From contig CALKES010000006.1 in assembly GCA_938084715.1 (NCBI GenBank), positions 1 to 50,597 on the forward strand: a DNA stretch of 50,597 nucleotides. Reading direction: 5' to 3'. Of this stretch, positions 15,686-22,006 are shown one piece after another. The DNA is from Candidatus Bipolaricaulota bacterium. Its GTDB lineage: Bacteria; Bipolaricaulota; Bipolaricaulia; Bipolaricaulales; Bipolaricaulaceae. The translations under genes and the position numbers were made by a program. The notes beneath the pieces were generated by a model. That model ran no database searches, was not told the origin of the DNA, and was given only the letters and a program-made list of their open reading frames with translations. Numbering within the stretch: position 1 is the first letter of the stretch; each line of letters starts with the position of its first letter.

Positions 15686-16479
15686 CCGTGGAAGGGAGGA
15701 TCCTCGCCCGGGCGGCGGAGGCCCTCGAACGGGGGGAGCGGGCAGTTCTCGTGACCCTGGTCGCCGTGGAGGGGCCGGCCCCCCGGAACCCTGGGGCGCG
15801 GATGCTCGTCTTCGCCGATGGCCGGACCGAGGGGACGGTCGGGGGCGGGACCCTCGAGGCCGGGGCAGTCGGGCGGGCGCGGGAGCTCCTCGGGACGGGG
15901 AGGACCCTCCTTGAGACCCTCGACCTCACAGACCGAGGGCTCAAGTGCGGGGGAGGGAAGGCGACCCTGTTCTACGAGGACCTCTTCCCCGAGGCCGAGC
16001 TCGTGGTCCTCGGGGCGGGCCACGTCGGCCGGGCCCTGGCCCGGCTCGCCCACGAGGTGGGGGCGTTCCCCGTCCGCGTCTACGACGGCCGGGAGGGGTG
16101 CGGGGGGGAGATCGTCCCCGGGGTCGAAGTGGTCTCCATCCCCGGCTACCGAGAGCTTCCCACGTTCGGGGAGCGGACCTACGTGGCCATCTGCACCGAC
16201 TCCCACGCGGCGGACCTCGAGGTCGCCCGTACTGTCCTCCGCCAGGAGCCGCCCCCGGCCTACGTGGGGATGCTCGGCTCGAGGAGGAAGTCCGCCGAGA
16301 TCCGGGAGAAGCTCCTCTCCGAGGGGATCCCGCCCGAGCGGGTGGAGGCGATCCGCTGTCCGGTGGGTCTGCCCCTTGGTGGCCGATCGCCCGGTCTCGT
16401 CGCCCTCTCGATCCTCGCCGAGGTCGTCGCCTTCCACCACGGGCGGCTCCCCGCGGACCGTCGGGGGGAAGGCCCCTGA
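15682..16479 (+). CDS. XdhC/CoxI family molybdenum-hydroxylase maturation factor
   Basis: 265 residues from GTG at 15682 (overlapping the PLP gene stop as GTGA); a second GTG at 15688 is possible. The N-terminal XdhC/CoxI domain has LVAVEGPAPRNPGARMLVF and GTVGGGTLEAGAV (~20-65). The C-terminal Rossmann domain has VVLGAGHVGRALARLAHEVG (~112-131) and AYVGMLGSRRKSAEIREKL (~195-213). XdhC proteins bind molybdopterin cofactor, help its sulfuration and insert it into xanthine dehydrogenase-type enzymes. That links this island functionally to the Mo-hydroxylase at 3.7 kb. It is coupled to the next gene by a CTGA overlap. Confidence 0.88.
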   Translation: MTVEGRILARAAEALERGERAVLVTLVAVEGPAPRNPGARMLVFADGRTEGTVGGGTLEAGAVGRARELLGTGRTLLETLDLTDRGLKCGGGKATLFYEDLFPEAELVVLGAGHVGRALARLAHEVGAFPVRVYDGREGCGGEIVPGVEVVSIPGYRELPTFGERTYVAICTDSHAADLEVARTVLRQEPPPAYVGMLGSRRKSAEIREKLLSEGIPPERVEAIRCPVGLPLGGRSPGLVALSILAEVVAFHHGRLPADRRGEGP

Positions 16480-17006
16480 ACGGCAAGATCCTCCGGGAGG
16501 TCCTCGCCACCCGGGCGCGGGGGGACCGGGCCCTCCTCCTGACCGGGGAGATCGGGTCCGGGAAGACCCAGGCCGTCCTCGCCCTGGCCGAGGACCTTCG
16601 CCGCCGCGGCCTCCGGGTGGGAGGCGTGGCCTCCCCGCGGGTCCTCGCCGGGGGGGAGACCGTGGGCTACCGGGTCCGGAACCTCGGAAGCGGCGAGGAG
16701 CGGCCCCTCTGCTCCCGCGAGCCGCCGGGGATCCCGTTCCGGCGGTTCTTCTTCTCCCCCCAGGGCCTTGAATTTGTCAATCAGGTCCTCACCCGGGCGG
16801 CCGCCGAGGCGGAGGTGATTGTCGTGGACGAGGTGGGGCCGTTGGAGCTTGGGGGAGGCGGGTTCGCCCCCGGGCTCCGGGCCCTTCTCCGCTCCCGGGC
16901 GTTCCTCGTCCTCACGGTCCGCCCGTCCCTTGTGGAGGAGGTCCGCCGCTGGGCGGGGGTTCCTGGGGCCCCCGTCCTCGGCCTCCCGCTGGACTCCGTT
17001 CGTTGA
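16476..17006 (+). CDS. THEP1-like P-loop NTPase, probable CTG start
   Basis: 176 residues. The Walker A motif LLLTGEIGSGKTQAVLALAE lies ~25 residues from the start. Walker B reads VIVVDEVGPLELGGGGFAP, typical of the THEP1/DUF2478 nucleoside-triphosphatase family. No ATG, GTG or TTG occurs in frame between the upstream gene and the Walker A motif. The only sensible start is the CTG at 16476 in CTGA, overlapping the XdhC stop. Related NTPases accompany molybdenum cofactor and selenium-dependent hydroxylase genes, so a role in cofactor handling is plausible but unproven. Confidence 0.8.
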   Translation: MNGKILREVLATRARGDRALLLTGEIGSGKTQAVLALAEDLRRRGLRVGGVASPRVLAGGETVGYRVRNLGSGEERPLCSREPPGIPFRRFFFSPQGLEFVNQVLTRAAAEAEVIVVDEVGPLELGGGGFAPGLRALLRSRAFLVLTVRPSLVEEVRRWAGVPGAPVLGLPLDSVR

Positions 17007-17058
17007 GGCGGCCGGGGACGATCGAGGGTAAGCTCCCTCCCGATCCGAAGGAGGGTCG

Positions 17059-17481
17059 ATGGAACAAGAGGCGGAAGCGAGGCTTTGGGAAATCGTCGAG
17101 GAAAGCGAGGTTGTCCTCCTCGTCACCGTGGGCGACGGCTACCCCCGGATGCGGCCGATGACGGTGGTCGCCTACGAGGACGACGGGAGCCTGTGGTTCG
17201 CCACGAGCAAGAGCTCGCGGAAGGTGGAGGAGATCGGGAGGGACCCTCACACCACGGCCTGCTTCGTCAACCTCGAGGGCGGGGCGTACGCCCAGGTGTT
17301 CGGCGAGGCCGAGGTGGTGGACGACCCGGACCTCAAGAAGGAGCTTTGGGACGAGGACTGGAGCGAGTACTGGGAGGGGCCGGAGGACCCCGACTACGTG
17401 CTCCTCGTCCTGCGGGGGAAGCGCGCGGAGTACTACCTCCTCGACGAGGACGAGCTCTGGGTGGTGAACTTCGAGGCGTAG
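17059..17481 (+). CDS. pyridoxamine 5'-phosphate oxidase-fold (FMN-binding split barrel) protein
   Basis: 140 residues, ATG after GAAGGAGGGTC. The split-barrel pattern is clear: VVLLVTVGDGYPRMRPMTVV (~20-39), SLWFATSKSSRKVEEIGRDP and TTACFVNLEGGAYAQVFGEA. This is the general stress protein 26 subgroup, which binds flavin or F420-like cofactors; it has no substrate assignment. It is monocistronic, between the NTPase and padR. Confidence 0.85.
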   Translation: MEQEAEARLWEIVEESEVVLLVTVGDGYPRMRPMTVVAYEDDGSLWFATSKSSRKVEEIGRDPHTTACFVNLEGGAYAQVFGEAEVVDDPDLKKELWDEDWSEYWEGPEDPDYVLLVLRGKRAEYYLLDEDELWVVNFEA

Positions 17482-17513
17482 GCGCTCCGCCCCTCGCGGG
17501 GTCTCCGTATCCC

Positions 17514-17565
17514 TTGACACGGCGGGTTCAGCGAGTAGCATCTAAGTGCATGACGCATCTAAGTG
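17514..17565 (+). promoter_or_regulatory. padR promoter with an 11-base direct repeat (operator)
   Basis: A perfect TTGACA (17514-17519), a 16-base spacer and TAGCAT (17536-17541) end 8 bases before the ATG at 17550, so the mRNA should be leaderless. GCATCTAAGTG occurs twice (17538-17548 and 17555-17565), 17 bases apart, covering the -10 box and the first codons. This is a likely autorepression site for PadR. Confidence 0.7.
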
Positions 17566-17975
17566 GACACGGCAAGGGTTGCTGCTCCCCCGCCGAGGGG
17601 GAGTGCTTCCCGCCTGGGGGGGCGCGCGTGCGGGGGTTTGTCCACTCCTGGCTCCTCCTCCAGCTCGCCCAGGGGCCCGCCCACGGCTACGAGCTCCTGG
17701 AGCGGCTTGGGGACGAGGACGCCCCGGATCCCGGGTTCCTCTACCGGGCCCTCCGCGCCCTGGAGGAGGAGGGGCTGGTCCGGTCCACCTGGGACACCGC
17801 CGGGGCCGGGCCTGCGCGGCGGGTTTACGCGATCACCGACCTCGGCCTGGACTACCTCAAGGCCTGGTCCGTCCACCTCCGCCGGACCCGGGACCGGCTG
17901 AACCGCTTTCTCGACGAGTACGCCGCCCTGACCGAGGGGAAAGGAGGTGAGAGACGTGAACGGGCACCACGCTAG
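17550..17975 (+). CDS. PadR-family regulator with Cys/His-rich N-terminus
   Basis: 141 residues. The winged helix of PadR is clear: VHSWLLLQLAQGPAHGYELL (~37-56), FLYRALRALEEEGLVRSTWD (~67-86) and GPARRVYAITDLGLDYLKAW. Before it is a ~25-residue tail (THLSGHGKGCCSPAEGECF) with three Cys and two His, which is unusual and suits metal sensing. The ATG is fixed by the -10 box 8 bases upstream. The stop overlaps the next gene, whose product is even richer in Cys and His. A regulator-effector pair that responds to a metal or redox signal is the simplest reading; that is inference. Confidence 0.88.
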   Translation: MTHLSGHGKGCCSPAEGECFPPGGARVRGFVHSWLLLQLAQGPAHGYELLERLGDEDAPDPGFLYRALRALEEEGLVRSTWDTAGAGPARRVYAITDLGLDYLKAWSVHLRRTRDRLNRFLDEYAALTEGKGGERRERAPR

Positions 17976-18270
17976 ATCCCACGCCGAACGCCACGCCGGC
18001 TGCTGCGAGGCCCCGTCCTGGCACCACGGGGACAGCTGGGGCGGGCCCGAGCACCGCGGGCACGGCTGCTGTTGCTGTTGCTGCTCCTGCCACGGGGGGC
18101 ATTCCGGGCACCACCGGGACTCCTCCTGCGGGCACGGGGAGGCTTTGCAGTTCCACCGCCGGTTTGAGAGCCGCGAGGAGAAGATCGCCAAGCTTCAGGC
18201 CTACCTCGCCGACCTCCAGGCCGAGGCCCAGGCCGTTCAGGAGGAACTGACGCGCCTGCGCCAATCGTAG
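17956..18270 (+). CDS. His/Cys-rich small protein with C-terminal coiled coil (PadR partner)
   Basis: 104 residues. GTG at 17956 has AAAGGAGGTGA at 17941-17951, 5 bases away; another GTG at 17947 lies inside that site and is rejected. Residues 1-65 hold about 15 His and 10 Cys, including a run of six Cys (GHGCCCCCCSCHGGHSG). The last ~35 residues are a coiled coil (SREEKIAKLQAYLADLQAE, then VQEELTRLRQS). Small proteins with this same SREEKIxxLxxYLxxL tail occur beside padR genes in many anaerobes (DUF5320-like). Metal storage or sensing is likely from composition. No signal peptide is seen, so it should be cytoplasmic. Confidence 0.82.
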   Translation: MNGHHARSHAERHAGCCEAPSWHHGDSWGGPEHRGHGCCCCCCSCHGGHSGHHRDSSCGHGEALQFHRRFESREEKIAKLQAYLADLQAEAQAVQEELTRLRQS

Positions 18271-18284
18271 ACTTCCGCCTGTCC

Positions 18285-18311
18285 GGAGGCGGGGGCGTTG
18301 CCCCCGCCTCC
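18285..18311 (+). terminator. stem-loop terminator after the padR operon
   Basis: A 12-base-pair perfect stem, GGAGGCGGGGGC and GCCCCCGCCTCC, with a 3-base GTT loop, 14 bases after the stop. No U tract follows. Confidence 0.7.
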
Positions 18312-18323
18312 CGGATCCCACCG

Positions 18324-19423
18324 ATGCCCAGCGGGGGAAGGCGTTCCGGTACGCCGTGGGGCCGAGGGGGCACCCTGGCCGAGCTCGGCCTCCTCTTTCT
18401 CCGGCTGGGCGCTGTCTCGTTCGGGGGCCGGTGGCTCACAAGAGGAGACGGTTGCCCGCCGGGGGTGGTTCCCCCGGGGCCAGTTCCTGGACATGGTCGC
18501 CGCGACGAACCTCATCCCCGGTCCCGACGCGGCGGAGATGGCGATCTGGATCGGCTACCTCCGCGCACGGTGGTCCGGCCTGCTCGTCGCGGGACTCGCG
18601 TTCATCCTCCCCGGCGCGCTCCTCTCCTCCCTTCTCCCGTGGGTCTACGGTCGGTATGGCGGCCTTCCCGAGCTCCAGCGGGTCTTGCGCTACGGCGTGC
18701 ATCCCGCGGTGCTGGTGGTCTTCCTCGCTGCGGCGGTGCGCCTTGGCCGTTCCGCCCTCCCGCGGTGGGGGTGGGGCCTGCGGGCCGGCGGTGGGTTTGC
18801 CCTCGCCCTGCTCGGGGTGGATCCGCTGTGGATCCCGATCGGGGCCGGGCCCGCCGCGGTGGCGCGGCGGGCGTTTCCCCGTTCCTGGGCCAGGTTCCTC
18901 GCCGCGGGACCGCTGGTTGGCGGGGGTTCCCCCAGGCCCCCGGGCGGGCACCGTGGGCCTGTTCTTTGTCAAGGTGGGGCGCTCCTGTTCGGAAGCGGGA
19001 TGATGCTGTTTGCGTTCATCGAGCGAGAGGTCGTCGGCCAGGGCTGGCTCACCGCCCGCCCGCTTGCCCACGCGATCGCCGCTGACCAGGTCACTCCGGG
19101 GCCGGTCCTTTCCTCGGCCACGTTCATCGGCTGGCTCCTGGGCGGTCCGGGGGGGCGGCCCTGGCCACGGGCGCCGGGTTCCTCCCGGCATTCCTCATCG
19201 TCGCCTTTCTCGGCCCGCTTCTCCCCCGCCGCCAGATGCGGCAGGGCGTCCGGGAGTTCCTAAACGGCGTTTCCGCCGCCGTGGTCGGGGTGATCCTCGC
19301 CGTCACCGTTCGGCTCGCCCTTGGGGTTCCGTGGGAGGTTGGGACGGCGGGGGTTGTGTTCTTTGCCCGGTGGCCAGCGTGGGGGGGGTGGGCTTGGGGG
19401 GGCTTCGGTACCTGGTGGGATAG
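18324..19423 (+). pseudogene. chrA: chromate transporter (ChrA-like) pseudogene, multiple frameshifts
   Basis: ChrA-type sequence can be followed end to end only by changing frame about five times. The pieces are LAELGLLFLRLGAVSFGG (frame of 18324), EETVARRGWFPRGQFLDMV and ATNLIPGPDAAEMAIWIGYL (next frame), GTVGLFFVKVG (third frame), LLFGSGMMLFAFIEREVV through DQVTPGPVLSSATFIGWLLG, GFLPAFLIVAFLGPLLPR through GVREFLNGVSAAVVGVILAV, and the end GVGLGGLRYLVG. Most shifts sit at G runs (near 18963-18990, 19150 and 19381) and look like single-base losses; the first (~18430) also lacks a few residues. The two ChrA half-domains with their NLIPGP and VTPGPV signatures are recognisable. It must be inactive unless the shifts are sequencing errors. 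Confidence 0.82.
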
Positions 19424-19429
19424 AAAGAC

Positions 19430-19451
19430 GGGGGCGGCCGAGGCCGCCCCC
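19430..19451. terminator. bidirectional stem-loop terminator
   Basis: GGGGGCGGCC-GA-GGCCGCCCCC, a 10-base-pair perfect inverted repeat between the ChrA pseudogene and the convergent zinc-ribbon gene. CTTCG follows on the plus strand and GTCTTTCTA on the minus strand. Confidence 0.75.
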
Positions 19452-19461
19452 TTCGTATCGT

Positions 19462-19632
19462 CTACCGCAGGACGCGCGGGTTATCCCGTCGCCGGTTGCG
19501 GGCACACTTCTGGCAGTAGACTGGGCGGTCCGTCTTGGGCTCGAAGGGGAGCTCCTCGATCTTGGCCCCGCAGTCTGCGCACGTGAGGCTGAGATGGCTC
19601 ACGTTGTACATCTTGCGCCGCTCGAACGTCAA
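19462..19632 (-). CDS. small zinc-ribbon protein, TTG start
   Basis: 56 residues. It has two CxxC knuckles: LTCADCGAKIEELPFEP and RPVYCQKCARNRRRDNPR. The ADCG...PFEP...RPVYCxxC layout matches a widespread short zinc-ribbon family of unknown function, often seen near stress genes. I place the start at the TTG of 19630-19632 because AAGGAGG (19638-19644) is 5 bases upstream, rather than the upstream ATG, which has no ribosome site. Nucleic-acid binding is likely from the basic tail. Confidence 0.75.
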   Translation of the reverse strand: MTFERRKMYNVSHLSLTCADCGAKIEELPFEPKTDRPVYCQKCARNRRRDNPRVLR

Positions 19633-19762
19633 TGTCGCCTCCTTACCGTGGCCGAAGGGAACTTCTCGATCCAACGATGGGAGAAGTGTACCCGCAAACC
19701 CTCGCCGCGCCAGGGGGCCTGGGGTAGGATCTCCGCCGAGGCCGAGACCAAGGAGGGAAGCG

Positions 19763-20245
19763 ATGAAGGTTCTGGTGCTCTACTACTCGCGGGGAGGGAA
19801 CACGAAGAGGCTGGCCGAGGCGGTGGCCGAGGGGGCGCGGGAGGTGCCGGGGGGCGAGGTCCTCCTGCGGACCCCGGACACGGTGACGATGGACGAGTTC
19901 CGGGAGAGCTCGGCCGTGATCGTGGGTTCCCCGGTCTACTTCGGGGCGATGGCGGCCGAGCTCAAGAAGGTCCTCGACGACTTCGTCAAGGTGCGGCGGC
20001 ACATGGAGGGGAAGGTCGGGGCGGCGTTTGCGACCTCGGCCCATCCCAGTGGGGGCAAGGAGACGACGCTCCTTTCGATCATCCAGGCCCTTCTGATCTA
20101 CGGGATGGTCGTGGTGGGGGACCCGCTTGAGGCGGGCGGGCACTACGGGGTTGCCTGCGCCGGGGCACCGGATGAAAAGGCGCTGGACGCGGCCCGGAAG
20201 CTCGGGGCCCGCGTGGCCCGGATCGCCCACAAGCTCCGCGCCTGA
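19763..20245 (+). CDS. flavodoxin-like / WrbA-type flavoprotein
   Basis: 160 residues; ATG after AAGGAGGGAAGCG. The FMN phosphate loop is VLYYSRGGNTKRLAEAV (residues ~5-21). VIVGSPVYFGAMAAELKKVL (~51-70) and AAFATSAHPSGGKETTL (~88-104) are the isoalloxazine loops of NAD(P)H:quinone oxidoreductase (WrbA) flavodoxin-fold proteins. It probably acts in the cytoplasm as a quinone reductase or electron carrier. Monocistronic. Confidence 0.88.
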   Translation: MKVLVLYYSRGGNTKRLAEAVAEGAREVPGGEVLLRTPDTVTMDEFRESSAVIVGSPVYFGAMAAELKKVLDDFVKVRRHMEGKVGAAFATSAHPSGGKETTLLSIIQALLIYGMVVVGDPLEAGGHYGVACAGAPDEKALDAARKLGARVARIAHKLRA

Positions 20246-20349
20246 CCTGCCGGAGCGCCTACCCAGGGAGCAGGGGGGTGGCGCGGGGAGCCTACCGGCA
20301 TCGGAGGCCTGGCAACCCGGGACACCCCGGCAGGGGACCCGTGCGCTTG

Positions 20350-20369
20350 AACTGAACCCCCGTTCAGTT
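20350..20369. promoter_or_regulatory. palindrome upstream of ddl
   Basis: AACTGAAC-CCCC-GTTCAGTT, a perfect 8-base inverted repeat ending 12 bases before the ddl ATG. The spacing resembles operators of TetR-type dimers, or it could form a short hairpin at the ribosome site. The rest of the 136-base gap (20246-20349) is GC-rich with no other clear signal. Confidence 0.4.
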
Positions 20370-20381
20370 GAGGATCGCCTG

Positions 20382-21335
20382 ATGCCTAGCCTCCGGATCG
20401 CCGTCCTGTGCGGGGGGACGTCGGCCGAGCGGGAGGTGTCCCTCCGCTCGGGAGCCAGGGTCCACGCCACCCTCGTCCGCAAGGGCTGGAACGCGGAGCT
20501 CCTCACGATCGACACCTACGACGGCCTCCCCCAGCTCCTGAAGACATTTCACGCCGTGTTCAACGTCCTCCACGGGGGGGAGGGGGAAGACGGAACGGTC
20601 CAGCTCCTCCTCGACCTCATCGGGAAGCCCTACGTGGGCTCGGGGCCCCTCGCCTCGGCCCTGGCGATGGACAAGGCCGAGTCCCGGCGGGCGTTCGCGG
20701 GGAAGGGGATTCCCGTCCCGGAGGGGCTCCACTACACCGGGGGCGACCTCGGGGCGTTCCTCACCCGGGCGGAGGGGCTCGGGCTCCCCCTCGTCCTCAA
20801 GCCCCGGCGGGAGGGCTCGAGCGTCGGGGTCCACCTCGTGGAGGGGAGCGCGGAGCTCCGGGCCCGGGCGGAGGAGCTCGCCTCCCGGTACGGGGAGTTC
20901 CTCGTCGAGCGGTTCATCCCCGGTCGGGAGGTCACCGCCGGGCTTCTCGAGACCGAACGAGGCCTTCAGGCCCTCCCCCTGGTCGAGCTCCGGCCGAAGG
21001 CCAGCCCCCTCTTCGACTGGCGGGCGAAGTACACCCCCGGAGCGTGCGAGGCCCTCTGCCCGGCCCCCTTGGGCCCCGAGGAGTCGGCGCGGATCCAGGG
21101 CATCGCCCGCGAGGCGTTTGGGCTCCTTGGGTGCCGGGACCTCGCCCGGGCCGACTTCCGCCTCGCCCCGGACGGCACCCCGTACCTCCTCGAGGTGAAC
21201 ACGCTTCCGGGGTTCACCGAGCTCTCTCTCTTCCCCCGCGCCGCCGCCGCGTTCGGCCTCCCCTACGAGGACCTTGTCGAGGCCCTCCTCAAGCGGGCCC
21301 TGGCCCGGTTGCCGTCCGGGGCTCCCGTCGGGTAG
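20382..21335 (+). CDS. ddl: D-alanine--D-alanine ligase
   Basis: 317 residues. An ATP-grasp enzyme that joins two D-Ala for peptidoglycan. Motifs: IAVLCGGTSAEREVSLRSG (residues ~5-23, the first D-Ala site), FNVLHGGEGEDGTVQ (~60-74), LVLKPRREGSSVGVHLV (~138-154), and DFRLAPDGTPYLLEVNTLPG (~260-279) with the Mg ligands. TPGACEALCPAPL carries the omega-loop region. All catalytic residues I can check are present. The start has no strong Shine-Dalgarno; the ATG at 20382 gives the normal length. Confidence 0.96.
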   Translation: MPSLRIAVLCGGTSAEREVSLRSGARVHATLVRKGWNAELLTIDTYDGLPQLLKTFHAVFNVLHGGEGEDGTVQLLLDLIGKPYVGSGPLASALAMDKAESRRAFAGKGIPVPEGLHYTGGDLGAFLTRAEGLGLPLVLKPRREGSSVGVHLVEGSAELRARAEELASRYGEFLVERFIPGREVTAGLLETERGLQALPLVELRPKASPLFDWRAKYTPGACEALCPAPLGPEESARIQGIAREAFGLLGCRDLARADFRLAPDGTPYLLEVNTLPGFTELSLFPRAAAAFGLPYEDLVEALLKRALARLPSGAPVG

Positions 21336-21358
21336 AGTCTGGCTTGGAGGTGGCCGTC

Positions 21359-22006
21359 GTGAAACTCCAGTGGCTGGGCCACGCCTGCTTTCGGATCGAA
21401 TCGGGGGACGGCACGGTGATCGTAACCGACCCCTACGATGAGAGCGTTCCGTACACGGCCCCCAAGGGGCCGGCCCACATCGTGACCGTGTCCCACGACC
21501 ACTTCGACCACAACGCCGTGGGCCGGGTGGAGGGGAACCCGGAGGTCGTCCGGGGGATCGGGGAGCGGACCGTTCGAGGGATCCCGTTCCGGGGGATCGC
21601 CGCCTACCACGACACGAAGGGCGGTCGGGATCGAGGTGGGGACGTCATTTTCAAGTTCGCGGTGGACGGAGTGACCCTCGCCCACTTCGGGGACCTCGGC
21701 CACACCCTGAACGCGGAACAGCTCAAGTTCCTCTCCGACGTGGAGCTCGCCCTCCTCCCCGTGGGGGGCCACTTCACCGTGGGCCCCAAGGAGGCAAGCG
21801 AGGTAGTCCGGTCCCTCCCCCGCCTGCGGGTGGTAATTCCCATGCACTACCGGACCGAAGCGGTGAAGGACTGGCCCATCCGCCCGGTGGACGAGTTCCT
21901 GGAGGCCGTCGGGCTTCCGGCCAAGCGACTCAAGAAGTCGGCGGTGGAGATCACCCCTGAGTCCCTACCCGCCCAGAAGGAGGTGTGGGTCCTCAACTAT
22001 GCCTAA
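21359..22006 (+). CDS. metallo-beta-lactamase-fold hydrolase (UPF0173-like)
   Basis: 215 residues from GTG at 21359, with GGAGG 8 bases upstream. The metal site is visible: DGTVIVTDPYDE, then VTVSHDHFDHNAV (the HxHxDH motif, ~50-62), AHFGDLGHTL (~103) and VVIPMHYRTEAV with the last His (~161). LQWLGHACFRIES at the start is typical of the YtkL/UPF0173 group, zinc hydrolases of unknown substrate. It overlaps the aminotransferase gene by 8 bases. Confidence 0.9.
   Translation: MKLQWLGHACFRIESGDGTVIVTDPYDESVPYTAPKGPAHIVTVSHDHFDHNAVGRVEGNPEVVRGIGERTVRGIPFRGIAAYHDTKGGRDRGGDVIFKFAVDGVTLAHFGDLGHTLNAEQLKFLSDVELALLPVGGHFTVGPKEASEVVRSLPRLRVVIPMHYRTEAVKDWPIRPVDEFLEAVGLPAKRLKKSAVEITPESLPAQKEVWVLNYA

Noticed and set aside
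17947-17949. GTG at 17947 as start of the His/Cys-rich protein
   Set aside because: It lies inside the AAAGGAGGTGA ribosome site; GTG at 17956 has correct spacing.
20301-20340. SAM-I riboswitch-like core (GGAGGCCTGGCAACCCGG)
   Set aside because: Only the GGCAACC part resembles the aptamer; the other helices are not visible and the downstream gene (ddl) is not a SAM-regulated type.
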